Shown: in pieces, positions 46,430-54,929 of the stretch
How the letters are laid out: every line of letters starts with the position of its first letter
Position numbering within the stretch: position 1 is the first letter of the stretch
NCBI GenBank assembly: GCA_008704415.1
Contig: VXIS01000009.1
Span: 62,001-126,000 of the forward strand
DNA length: 64,000 bases
Direction of reading: 5' to 3'
Source: Sphaerosporella brunnea
Lineage: Eukaryota; Ascomycota; Pezizomycetes; Pezizales; Pyronemataceae
Made by a program: the position numbers and the translations under genes
The notes under the pieces: model-generated
Database searches by the model: none
What the model was told of the DNA's origin: nothing
The model's input: only the letters and a program-made list of their open reading frames with translations

Positions 46430-46944
46430 CCCACAAGTAATTCCACTCGAGCTGTTTTGGCTGCTTCCGGTGCGCTCTTCGTATATGCCATCAAGGCGCC
46501 GCCCTGTGGTTGGTGTCGCCGCCCTTGGTATGTGGCGATCCTGGATTTTGGAATCGAGTAAGGGCCTGTCAAAGACTACAGTTCCTAATACCCGCGCGTG
46601 AGCCACGGTCTAGTCATCTAGAAGCGGACGGCGATAACGAGAACGACGTTTGCGGAGGTATTTTATTGGCTGCAATTCCACCGACGTGCCGAATCAGTAT
46701 GTTTTTGTGCTGAGCGCCTGGCGATGTGTGGGAGAACGGGGGTAGTGAGTGACACGCAGTGCAGCTAGATAGATAGACACTCGGGTTGAACCCGCAATAG
46801 ACTTCCCACACGATGTCCGTGGTAGCCTGCCAAGTCATTACTTTGCGACACATACGCAGCCAGCACTTGCGTTGGTTTCTATAAGGGCAGAAACCTCGGG
46901 TACGAGAATAGGGTACAAGAGTCGGGTCCAAGCCCTGGCGGGCC

Positions 46945-46951
46945 TATATAT
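46945..46951 (+). promoter_or_regulatory. TATA box of gene P2
   Basis: TATATAT in GGCCTATATATTGCG, 89 bp before the ATG at 47034. A C/A-rich leader ending AACAAAAACCACCATG follows. Confidence 0.7.
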
Positions 46952-47033
46952 TGCGCGCACCTCTCGCAGACACCTCCATCCCCATCTTCCCCGACAACAA
47001 CCACTCACAGCGAAACAAACAACAAAAACCACC

Positions 47034-47864
47034 ATGCGATCCGATCCCGCCCTGCAAGCTGCACTCGACGCGTATAGCGTCGCGGTGCAGCGATATAAGA
47101 CGCTGTCCGACCTCCTCCCTCCTGCTGTTCGCCCCCCCGCTCTGGAACGCTTCGCGCACCGCCAGAACAGGTGGGCGGTTGAACGCCGTACCGGCGACGT
47201 TCGCAAGCTCATTGCTCGCATGGAGCGCCAGCTGGAGGGAGTGCGGCCGCAGGTTGCACCTACTCTGCCCACCACTGTTCCGTCAACCGTCCAACACGAC
47301 GGGCTTGTTGAAGCGACCGTCGGTGCCGCCGCTGCCGTGCAGATTCAGTCCAACAGCGGGCAGCCGGGCCACGCCGCTGTCGCCGCCCACAGCAACGATA
47401 GCCGGGGCCCCGACGAGATGGATCCCAAGGGACAGGAAGCGCAGGCTTCCCGCGATGACTCCGCAGCCAGCGTGGAGTCCTCGGTGGTGACGCTCGGAAA
47501 AACCGGTGGGTTCTCGGACAGGACGGCTTCGTTTGCGGAAAACAGCCTCCACGATTTGGCCCTAGGCCGCCCCGACTCCGGCTCGGCCGAGCATATGCCA
47601 CGCGATGGCAGCGACCTTCTATCCCCGGCGAGCGACACTGCTGAAGAGGGATTGACCGCGGCCGAAGAGATCGAGGCCGTCATTCGTGTCGGGGTCGTGT
47701 CCCCCGACGCCGCCATCGAGATGTCGCGCGCGGTGGACAAGCTGAAGGCAGATGGCGCCAGAGCCGCAAGCGTCAAGAAGGTGTATTCCACCTTCTTGCG
47801 CTGCATCGAGGAGGGAGCGTCGTTCCCCGAGGTGGGAACCGGTGCGGAGAGGAACGACGACTGA
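47034..47864 (+). CDS. Conserved hypothetical protein P2 (276 aa), paralogue of 26652-27422
   Basis: Intronless ORF starting MRSDPALQAALDAYSV. It shares the N-terminal block (VQRYK..., NRWAVERRTGDVRKLIARME) and the C-terminal block (IRVGVVSPDAAIEMSR, LKADGARAASVKKVY) with P1. The linker of about 120 residues is Ala/Ser/Asp-rich and alignable only in patches (GQ..HA, SSVVTLGKTG). The reading frame is open for 54 codons upstream, but the promoter and paralogue place the start at 47034. No domain of known function is recognised, and no membrane or secretion signal is visible. It converges with the M1 gene on the other strand. Of the two copies this one has the stronger start context (CCACCATG). 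Confidence 0.82.
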   Translation: MRSDPALQAALDAYSVAVQRYKTLSDLLPPAVRPPALERFAHRQNRWAVERRTGDVRKLIARMERQLEGVRPQVAPTLPTTVPSTVQHDGLVEATVGAAAAVQIQSNSGQPGHAAVAAHSNDSRGPDEMDPKGQEAQASRDDSAASVESSVVTLGKTGGFSDRTASFAENSLHDLALGRPDSGSAEHMPRDGSDLLSPASDTAEEGLTAAEEIEAVIRVGVVSPDAAIEMSRAVDKLKADGARAASVKKVYSTFLRCIEEGASFPEVGTGAERNDD

Positions 47865-47944
47865 GAATGGGAACTTGTAACTGAGACTGGCGTACTACGG
47901 GTGCGATTTCTTCTTCGACTGCGAATATACAATTGAATTTTTTT

Positions 47945-48083
47945 GCTGTATCTACTGTACCCACGATAAATCTGTGATTGCGCTGGTCCTGCACGCTGTA
48001 TCTACTGTACCCGTGATTGCGCTGGTCCTGCACGCTGTATCTACTGTACCCCCGATAAATCTGTGATTGCGCTGGTCCTGCAC
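47945..48083 (+). repeat. 50-bp tandem repeat, three units
   Basis: Units start with GCTGTATCTACTGTACCC at 47945, 47995 and 48034 and end with GCGCTGGTCCTGCAC. The middle unit lacks 11 bases (39 bp). The array replaces the 3' part of the M1 gene, so it encodes the repeated tail of that ORF on the minus strand. Confidence 0.92.
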
Positions 48084-48209
48084 CAGCGCGTGGATCCGTT
48101 CCTTGTGGGCTTGCGGCTTCTGAGCCTCGGATTGCTCGTTTTGCGTGTTGCGTCGATGCTTGCGAGTCTTCTGGGATCGCTTTTTCTGAGACTTGCGGTT
48201 GCGCGGCAT
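47952..48209 (-). CDS. MPRNRK family member M1, truncated (85 aa)
   Basis: The N-terminal ~43 residues match members M2 and M3: MPRNRKSQKKRSQKTRKHRR, then NTQNEQSEAQK and AHKERI.ALV. After ALV the family sequence (FIF...) is replaced by the 50-bp tandem repeat, which adds a repetitive tail before a stop. Downstream of P2, the two genes end about 90 bp apart. Highly basic, Q/N-rich N-terminus; nuclear or nucleic-acid-binding role is only a guess. Probably a broken copy, though its promoter is kept. Confidence 0.55.
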   Translation of the reverse strand: MPRNRKSQKKRSQKTRKHRRNTQNEQSEAQKPQAHKERIHALVQDQRNHRFIGGTVDTACRTSAITGTVDTACRTSAITDLSWVQ

Positions 48210-48300
48210 GTTGTGCTGTGATGTGGAGGAGGCAGTTGATAGTTGTGCTGGTGAGCAGGTTGATGGTTGTGTTGGGAAGTTGTGATATCGCGGTGACAGA

Positions 48301-48312
48301 AGTATTTATGCG
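48301..48312 (-). promoter_or_regulatory. Conserved TATA-like element of M1
   Basis: AGTATTTATGCG on the plus strand (CGCATAAATACT on the coding strand), about 95 bp before the M1 start. The identical core is found before M2 and M3. Confidence 0.65.
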
Positions 48313-48479
48313 ACCCGGTGCGGTGCGGATTCACAATATTCGTGCAGTATATGTTGCGCAGGCGTCAAACATCATCACGCAGCAGCGCCGGTACTCGCAC
48401 ACATTTGCAGACCACCTTCATCGCAAGTACTGGACTCCTTGAATCACGAGCAAGCAATGCAACCATCGCGACATTGGGA

Positions 48480-48570
48480 CTATCAATGAGGAAAGCATCG
48501 AAGCATCCCAATCCATCAGGTCAAGCTGCGCAGTCCGCGAACACTGCCAGCGACGCAAAACTCTGCTCTC
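48480..48570 (-). repeat. Upstream block U of the MPRNRK family, copy 1
   Basis: Shares CGAAGCAT.CCAATCCA and AGGTCAAGCTGCG.A with 56300-56365 and, in part, with 54270-54315. It lies farther upstream of the TATA element in M1 and M3. Copies at 48 and 56 kb also share CATCATCACGCAGCAGCGCC nearby. Confidence 0.65.
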
Positions 48571-48671
48571 TCACGTTGTGGTAGGCTCGAGACAGCTCGT
48601 CAAGTCTCCTTGCTCGGCCCGTGGGCTCGAGCCGTCCCACAGTTCAGAGAAAAAATAGAGCGGATGGTAAG

Positions 48672-48685
48672 TGTCTTGGTGAAAT
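48672..48685 (+). repeat. Left target duplication of LINE derivative
   Basis: TGTCTTGGTGAAAT, repeated exactly at 49536-49549 after the A-rich tail. Confidence 0.92.
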
Positions 48686-49341
48686 CGGCCCAAAACAGAG
48701 CACTTCAAACTCAGCTCAGCGGGCCTCAGCGGGACGCCCCCCGATACACGACGGTGTCGCACGCGGCCTCTCAAACGCCGCCCTTACCTCCGCCCCCGCT
48801 TGCACCTGCGGAGACGACTACGACTGCCACGCCGCCGGAAGGCACGGCGAGGTCTAAACGCAGGCGCTCCGGGCCGCCCAGCCCAACGGTGCAGCCTGCA
48901 AAACAAGCGAGAACGATCTCCCCTCCCCCCTCTCTTATGCATTCGAAACACGCGGGACCAAGCACTGCTTTGGTCTCGATGCGACCAGACCCGGAGACGC
49001 AACCAGCACCCGGCAACCCAGCGGCTGATGCCCCTTCTAGTGGAGGGACGGAGGCCGAAGGGGGCTGGAAGAAGGTTGAACGAAAGAAATGTAGACGGCC
49101 CTCGGGCTGCTCAACGGAAAAAGACAAGCGGGGAAGCACGCCCTCCTGGGCGCAAGTGGCTCGAGGCGGTGGTGTAAGCATCAACATTTTCATAGGCGAA
49201 GCCGCTGACACCAAGACGCACAGGCCTCGCAAGCCCATAGGGGGGAAAAAGAGGAATGAGAAGGGGAAGGAGAAGGGGAAGGAGAAGGGGAAGGAGAAGG
49301 GGAAGGAGAGGGAGCAGCGGGCTCCGGACGTGCGGGGTTGA
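48686..49341 (+). pseudogene. LINE ORF1-like protein, 5'-truncated
   Basis: The frame is open across the junction from the host element (from 48610), but the LINE part begins at 48686. It is proline-rich, followed by basic KRRRSGPPSPTVQPAKQART and LMHSKHAGPSTALVS. Then come TEAEGGWKKVERKKCRRPSG, PSWAQVARGGG and a lysine-glycine repeat (KGKEKGKEKGKE) before REQRAPDVRG and the stop. The copy at 61.9-62.3 kb ends with the same REQRAPDVRG. The role of LINE ORF1 proteins is RNA binding; here it is inferred from position and basic composition. No zinc knuckle is visible. Confidence 0.6.
49259..49310 (+). repeat. 12-bp microsatellite in ORF1
   Basis: About four units of GGGGAAGGAGAA; in frame, it encodes KGKE repeats. 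Copy 2 has a shorter version. Confidence 0.9.
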
Positions 49342-49804
49342 AGAGGGGGTGAAACACAGTCCTTTCTGTATACCTTTTGCAATTTCCTTGATTTTCTTTC
49401 CTTGAGAGAGCCGCCAGGCCAGGCACGCCCGTCTGTAGGCCCGTGAGGCCGAAGGGTAATCTGCTTCTCTCCTACATGTATGTCATGGCCGCAAGCGGCG
49501 GAATACATTATGATTGAAACAAAACAAATAAACAATGTCTTGGTGAAATGTACATTGTATCGATCTGTGCAGATCAATCTGAGAGGTCCGACAGCCCTGA
49601 CGAGTTCAGAGGGACCTCAACGGCGGGATCTGCACCCTCTGGGGCGTCGTGATCGCCATCACCCGCCGCACCTTCGCCAGATATACCCGCAATGTTCACA
49701 CTTTCTCGAGCTGCCACCTGTACGTCATCCAGGTCGTCATAACCACAATTTTCCCACGGTTTGTTGAAGCTATGGACGGAGTCGCTGTCAATAGCGGTTG
49801 CTGA

Positions 49805-49995
49805 AGTTCACGCGGTGGGATTTAGGAACGTCGGTAGAAGTGATGCATTCAAGGTACGGAGCTAAGTGCGCGTTTCTGCCCTTAAGAGGCACAAACGGGC
49901 GCTCGCTCCAAACTCCAATCTGACTACATCGCTATCTAACCCTAGTGCCTCAGTTCATTCCCGGATGATAGAGAGTGACGTACGCCATATATCAA
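49805..49995 (-). repeat. Inverted relative of the upstream region of gene 58861
   Basis: The complement matches 58650-58810. Shared landmarks are CGGTAGAAGTGATG, GGAGCTAAGTGC and AATCTGACTACATCGCTATC followed by TAACCCTAGTGCC, with an extra ~45 bp here. The next part, CAGTTCAT.C.CGGATGATAG, also matches. No relative of the protein itself follows on this strand. Confidence 0.75.
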
Positions 49996-50018
49996 GACGG
50001 TTTGAGTTCGGTTTGCTT

Positions 50019-50470
50019 TTAGCCAGTGCTTAAGGAGCAATAAATGGCAACAGCGCACAGGTTCCAGCGGCTTTTTCTTCTCCTTCTGATTTCCTGCCTT
50101 GGCCATTCACCGCCTTCGCTTGCGTGATCCTGCCTGCTGCTCCTCAGCATCGGACTCAGCATCAGCTTCTGTGCCGGAATGGAAGACTTCCACAGCGTCC
50201 ACCGCATGCGCAACAGATCCGCTCTTTTCTGCAACCTGTTTCTCGGAAAATGATTCTTCGCTTGCAGAGAAATGCGGGGTAAGGCGAGCTCCGCTGCCAA
50301 CCATGTATGCCGACTCCGGCAGCACCTTGGAAAGTATCTGGGTCACAGGTATTAACGCGAGTTCCACAATGTTTGATTGTTGGTTTTACCCCGTTGTCCG
50401 CCTAGTTTCTCGCATAACCTCATCTTCTTCGTCAGGAGGAGCATTGATTTGCTCATCGTAGGCGGCGCTA
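50019..50470 (-). pseudogene. Family A protein remnant in copy 5
   Basis: The minus strand reads APPDEEDEVMRETRRTTG, resembling PAEEEDVVMQAFYRKISG of copy 1. A GTAAAA candidate donor follows. Then ALIPVTQILSKVLPESAYMV and an acidic stretch ending in TEADAESDAEEQQAGSRKRR. It appears to be an N-terminal portion of the family A protein. Frame continuity is uncertain. Confidence 0.45.
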
Positions 50471-51059
50471 CTAATAGGGACCGTCGACATGGCTGTTGTG
50501 CAAGGTGCAGTATGACGGGTAGGGTGGGTTGACATGGGGGCTGATGCGGCGGCGGGTGGCTTGAGATGGGATGCTTGGAGGCAACCAAATTCTAAATCAA
50601 AGCTCGAGCCAGGCTCACCGTTGCTCCAGGCAGCTCGAGCTCAAAATTTCGCCGGATCGAGCGGGATCTGGCTCGCCGCTCGAGCTGTTGGCTGGCGCCG
50701 GCTCGGCTCGTGTCCATCACTAGGTGGAGGTGAACGGCGTTCGCGCATGTTCCGAGTCGGGTTCTGCCCCAGGAATGGGGATCGTACTTGACATGGACAC
50801 GCGCACAGGAAATGCAATCCCAGGTGTTTGTTTTGACATCGGGAGCATGGCTTCCATGGCAGCATCGGGAGAAGTGTATGCAAACGATCGGGGAACAGTG
50901 TTGTGCTGTGGAACGTTACCTTTCACACATCAGCCCATCACCGCTGCTACCATGTCCTGATGCACAGATCCGGGGACGGCTCTCTTGCGCGGAAATCAAG
51001 GAGTTACCCACGTTAGGGTGGTGGTACGCTTGGGATTACGCATCGGATTGATTCACTGC

Positions 51060-51190
51060 GTTGTGCTTCACATAGGCAATCAATATGGCATATTAACACC
51101 AACCAACGGATTTATTCACAGCAAGAAACCGCACTCATTGGCAAATAGTTACACCTCTACGTCGCGTAACCAACAACGCTTTGCTCCTCC
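51060..51190 (-). repeat. Shared 3' flank of the MPRNRK family, copy M2
   Basis: CAGCAAGAAACCGCACTCAT, TGGCAAATAGTTACACC and GTAACCAACAACGCT match the flanks of M4 and M3. Between here and the M2 stop (51200-51380) the minus strand reads MELRPLVEEDADMSSERSRT, which resembles RMEPLLSESDDASL of M3 and is probably the broken C-terminal half of M2. Confidence 0.65.
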
Positions 51191-51644
51191 ACCTCCAGTG
51201 GCCCCTCGGGAGTGCAGACACGTTCAGCGGCACCTTCGCCATCACGGCAGAGGGTCCATGATGTCTAAGGATTCCCCGCGCTGCACTCGAGTGCGACTAC
51301 GTTCAGACGACATGTCGGCGTCCTCCTCGACTAGCGGTCTCAACTCCATTCCGCCGGTGGTTCCCTCGCGCTGCGTCACACCATAAGCTTTCCTGGTGCC
51401 TATTCCAGGTGGGGGCGACACGTACCCACTGTTGCACGAGGTTCAGAAGCGTCGCGGAACGACCAGAGATCCGTAAGGATACGTGTGGAGTCGGGTAGAG
51501 AGAGAGAGAGAAGCACGCCAGGAAGTTAGTGGTGATGTGTGAGATTCGTTTTCTCGTCTGAAGGACGAAGGAACAGAAGGCGAGAAGCTATCTACAAACG
51601 GTTCATCCACGAAACCCTAACCAAACCTCTCAACCCCGAACCTC

Positions 51645-52022
51645 TCAATTCAATGGCGAGTGCCAATGATGAGAGCGCACGGCAGGGCGCTTCAACACCC
51701 ACAAATCGAACGTCTCTTTTTCAGGGACGTTTGTGCGTGCCACGAACTGGGGATCGCGGGGCGGGGGTTTTCCTTCTCCACCTCGCAATGCGCGTTTCAG
51801 TTCTTGTGCGAACGCACGGCCCTGCGCGAATCCGGGAACGGGGTCGGAGTCCTTCAGCGTGCTGATCGTCTCCAGCGTCGCAAATATGAAGCCGTGCACC
51901 AGCGAGCGGATCCGTTCCTTGTGCGCTTGCTGCTTCTGAGCCTCGGATTGCTCGCTCTGGGTGTTTGAGTCTTCGGTTGGAGTGTTGGATTGCTCGTTCT
52001 GAGTGTTGCGGTTGCCCGGCAT
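51645..52022 (-). CDS. MPRNRK family member M2 (125 aa)
   Basis: Starts MPGNRNTQNEQSNTPTEDSN and continues SEAQKQQAHKERIRSLVHGF, then IFATLETISTLKDSDPVPGF. The block AHKERIR.LV..FIF is shared with M3, and the N/Q/T-rich lead with M1 and M3. After about residue 70 the sequence differs from M3, and the ORF ends early, so the copy is shorter by more than half. Remains of the M3-type C-terminus may lie further downstream (51200-51380). Function unknown. The promoter at 52126-52135 is conserved. Confidence 0.6.
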   Translation of the reverse strand: MPGNRNTQNEQSNTPTEDSNTQSEQSEAQKQQAHKERIRSLVHGFIFATLETISTLKDSDPVPGFAQGRAFAQELKRALRGGEGKPPPRDPQFVARTNVPEKETFDLWVLKRPAVRSHHWHSPLN

Positions 52023-52125
52023 GTTGTGGTGTGATGTGGGGAAGGAAGTCGATAGTTGTGCTGGTGAGGCGGTCGATGGTTGTGTTGGGAAGACGGTCGG
52101 TGGTTGTGATGTCGCGTAGACCGAA

Positions 52126-52135
52126 GTATTTATGC
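52126..52135 (-). promoter_or_regulatory. Conserved TATA-like element of M2
   Basis: GTATTTATGC on the plus strand, about 105 bp before the M2 start, followed on the coding strand by a C/A-rich leader. Confidence 0.65.
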
Positions 52136-52588
52136 GAACCGGTGTGGTGCGGGCTCACAACATTCGCCGCATACGAGGGTTCAGGGTTTGAAATTGCGCT
52201 GCTGACCGTGCGCACGTTGCACCCTGACAATCGTTGCGGGTACAAGTACTGGACCCTTTGAACTACGAGAAAGCAATATCTATCCCTATATAGAGCAGTT
52301 GGTGTGGCGTTTTACGGTGGCGTTTTACGGTGGCGTGTACGGGTGTGGCGGTTGCGGGAGGCTGCAGCGAAGCGAGCTCTACCATTCTGAAGCGCAGCGA
52401 GCAGCGGAGCCGTGGAGGAGCTTGAGCGACAGTACTGCCGAGCAACTACGCCGCTGTACACGCTCTTTCCTCTACTACTGGAACCGCGGAATGTATAACC
52501 ATTTTGGCGTTGTATTGTAGTCAGCCGGCATCGGTAAAGCGGTCCCGTGAGTCCACGGCCGCCGAAACGTACACCTCAACGCACGCGC

Positions 52589-52690
52589 CTTCGTGGCGCA
52601 ATGGTTAGCTGACCTGTCTCCGCAGTCCGGACCTTAAGCGCAATGCGGCAGACGCTGCGTTCGAGCCCGGCTGGAATCCCTGCGGAAACA
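52589..52690 (+). other. tRNA-derived sequence (SINE head or tRNA pseudogene)
   Basis: TGGCGCAATGGTTAGC at 52594-52609 fits a pol III A box (tRNA D-arm), and GTTCGAGCC at 52659-52667 fits a B box (T-arm). Between them GTCT.CCGCA pairs with TGCGG.AGAC around a long loop. The acceptor stem and T-stem do not close, so it is not a working tRNA gene as read. A T-rich ATT-repeat stretch lies about 200 bp downstream (52888-52907). It could be the head of a SINE or a decayed tRNA with intron. Confidence 0.45.
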
Positions 52691-53224
52691 GTATTGAGGG
52701 GCCCCGTCACGTGTGTGCCGGGGTGAGCAGGGTTGTCCGACAGCCGGATCAGCACTGATTAGTCAGACGGAGATGCTGGTTCGTAATGCCCCGGTTACCA
52801 TTCACTGCAATTACGGTCTGAGACTCTGGCAGCGAGGCCGCAGTGGAGCTGGTAACCCCGGTAACGGGCATACATACATGTGCAACTTTTTTTTATTATT
52901 ATTATTAAGTAAGGTAGTATTTGGCGGGCTAATTTGTGGTGTATTGTGAATAAAAAATCGGCTATTATGCTCCGTACCGCGTGGATTTTGTGAAAGTTCC
53001 CCGTGAACCTCGCTCTCAGTGTGTGGTCGGCTGCATAAAGATCTATACCCTTAGCAAGATAACAGCGTCGGAGCATGTTGGAGTGGAGCTCAGGGAGCTG
53101 GCCAGGCAGTCGCCGCGTCTCCTGGCATCCGCATTCCGCCTCTTCCCTTCTGTTCGGTGGCCGGGCGTCGTGGGTGTCGATGACTACACAGCTCTAGCAT
53201 GCTGGTGCGCAGCAGTGAAACATA

Positions 53225-54158
53225 CCGTATAATTCCTTATATACCGCGCATTTTGAAGTACTGCGCAACTTTATTATAACGAGTGCCGGTACTAAATGGG
53301 GGCGGGGCCGGTAGGCAGCAACGGGTGGAGCGCGCCAGAAACGGCTCAGAAACCGATAATTACACTTGTATATCAATTTCATCGTTATCATGCTCCCACT
53401 CTGCTGCCTCAATATCCTGTGGCACAGCAGCCTTCTCGTCAAGCAGTCATAAAAGATGTGGCTAATTGCTCTCCGGCAGAAGCCCACCCCCAGTCTGGCG
53501 CCTGTGTTTCCTCCCCCACCACGCCCGGCTCAAAATTACACCCGGAAATCGCAATGACACTTCTCTTGTATCTTTTGCTGAAGATAGTCGCTGATATGTT
53601 GCTTCGCCGATTTGTTCACATGCGTGTTGCATAGGTGCCACAAGGGGGGACAGCCCTGTACTGCCTCTACTGCTGGCGGAAACGGTAGAGAGTTCGCGCA
53701 ACATGCACAGAGGACGATTGGTTTGTGGCCTCGACGTCGGGGCCAAGCCTCATGGTATTGCTCTCCATGCTGCAGCCGCCGATGCTCAGGCAGAGCTTCC
53801 TCTCCATGCTACTACTACTAGAACTAGTGGTATGTCCCTGGGATGCCGAGCCTACAGCGCGGTCAACATACTGTCGGGGTGGAGTTGGAAGATAGTCTGC
53901 CTCCTCCCGCACTTGATTGAGAATGTCGTAGTCTTCTGTGCCTTGGCTCACAAGTCAGTTTTCCATGCTTTTCAAGATCCTGCAAACTTAGTGGGCTGGG
54001 GCTGTTGAGATGCTTCGGGGGTTCAGTGTTCGGTGCGCGATGCAGTGTCCTGGTGCGCGGTTGGTGGACGCCAGGCTGGCATCCGGGTCCTACGCTCGGA
54101 AAACCTAACCGCCCAGACTTTTGAACACCGCGTGCGCGGTATAGAAGGAATTATACGG
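53225..54158. mobile_element. TIR element F (934 bp), superfamily uncertain
   Basis: Inverted repeats of 29 bp (28 identical) lie at 53222-53250 and 54133-54161, outer part ATACCGTATAATTCCTTATA. If the TA at 53223-53224 and 54159-54160 is the target duplication, the element runs CCG...CGG as in Tc1/mariner-type insertions; this boundary is inferred. The interior has ORFs on both strands (53296-53634 plus, 53462-53746 minus) without recognisable transposase motifs. The right end contains repeat E. Confidence 0.75.
54018..54120 (+). repeat. Dispersed repeat E, copy 2 (inside element F)
   Basis: Direct relative of 45258-45390. It lies directly inside the right TIR of element F. Confidence 0.6.
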
Positions 54159-54203
54159 TATATGACTTTACGTGAAGTGGCGCTGTACTGATGACTCCAC
54201 GCC

Positions 54204-54718
54204 GTGTGGTCACCACACGGCTGTTCACTAGTCACAACCATGGGGAGGATGTATCACGGTGGAGGAAATCACCGAAGAATCCCAATCCAATCAGGTCAAG
54301 CTGCGCAAATCCTGTGGTCTCCTCCGGCGTTACGTCAGGCAGCCGTACCATCATCTCCTGCACCAGGCACAGTACCAGGCCCCAATGCCTGCCTGTCCGT
54401 TGAGCCGGATCCTCTGCTCTGTCCCTCGTTCGCCGAGACAGCTGGTGCCCCTGTTGTGCACACCGATGAACGGATGAAGAAACTATGCATGCAGCACAGG
54501 TAAGGACCTATTTCACTGGCAGCCGCGTTGGGCATCTTCAGGTCGGTGAAGAGGAGCAATGGGAGGACGACGAAGAAGCAGGGACCGAGCAACCTGAGTC
54601 TGGCGAAGGGACGGAGGCAGAAGGCGATGATGAGAGCAGCGGCCTTTCGTCACCGCCTTCCAGCGACGTGGATGATCGACCACCATGAAAAAAGGCGCGT
54701 AGAGAGTCTGATCTGGCA
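54204..54718 (+). pseudogene. Remnant of a gene with acidic C-terminus and a candidate 42-nt intron
   Basis: The upstream part overlaps block U (54270-54315). A frame then reads SSPAPGTVPGPNACLSV and VHTDERMKKLCMQH. A GTAAGG...CTTCAG interval at 54500-54541 (42 nt) has good splice signals. After it, one frame reads VGEEEQWEDDEEAGTEQPES and SGLSSPPSSDVDDRPP before a stop. The acidic frame is not in phase with the upstream frame after splicing, so a frameshift is needed. Unknown family. Confidence 0.4.
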
Positions 54719-54929
54719 CGGGGATTGTGACGTGTTTTAAGATCGCAAGGGAAAAAATAAGTTGCATTTTGACGGTTTTCCGCCCGTCGAATCTGATGCA
54801 ACCGCGTCGAATTTTTCACAAAAATAAACGTTTTGATATTCGCTGAAGCGGTCCGTACCAAGAACGCGCAGAACGTCAAAGATTAAACGTTTAAAATACT
54901 GTTGTCCAGTAGATTCGGTATCCAACCGC

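Larger units (their letters stand above)
48686..49535 (+). mobile_element. ORF1-only LINE derivative, copy 1 (850 bp)
   Basis: Flanked by the exact 14-bp duplication TGTCTTGGTGAAAT. It contains the C-terminal part of a gag-like ORF1, then about 190 bp of 3' region ending GGCCGCAAGCGG, TACATTATGATTGAAAC and an A-rich tail. The same end is carried by the RNase H-bearing LINE at 28.6-29.45 kb, so they belong to one family, yet no ORF2 lies between ORF1 and the tail. The copy at 61.4-62.47 kb has the same ORF1-to-tail junction. This parallels the HAL1 half-LINEs of mammals. Confidence 0.82.
48580..50722. mobile_element. Family A copy 5, left end lost, hosting a LINE
   Basis: The left side starts with GGTAGGCTCGAGACAGCTCG, matching copy 1 from about 38 bases inside its end; the outer TIR is missing. 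The right end GGCTCGTGTCCATCACTA stops at 50722 after a CTCGAGC-rich subterminal block (50600-50710). Sequence at 49590-49680 (GACAGCCCTGACGAGTTCAG) matches copy 1 near 5828. A LINE derivative occupies 48686-49535. A further block at 49805-49995 matches 58650-58810 instead. Confidence 0.75.

Noticed and set aside
47345..47932. 195-aa minus-strand ORF
   Set aside because: It is antisense to P2, whose frame is supported by a paralogue at 26.7 kb and a promoter.
48610..49341. Single 243-aa gene on the plus strand
   Set aside because: The first 25 codons lie in hAT DNA and the rest in an inserted LINE derivative with a 14-bp duplication, so the continuous frame is a chance fusion.
49190..49426. 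Ser/Pro repeat protein on the minus strand (SPSPSPSP)
   Set aside because: It is the complement of the GGGGAAGGAGAA microsatellite in LINE ORF1.
51497..51512. GA-rich run as a regulatory GAGA element
   Set aside because: It is a short simple repeat without a gene start at a sensible distance.
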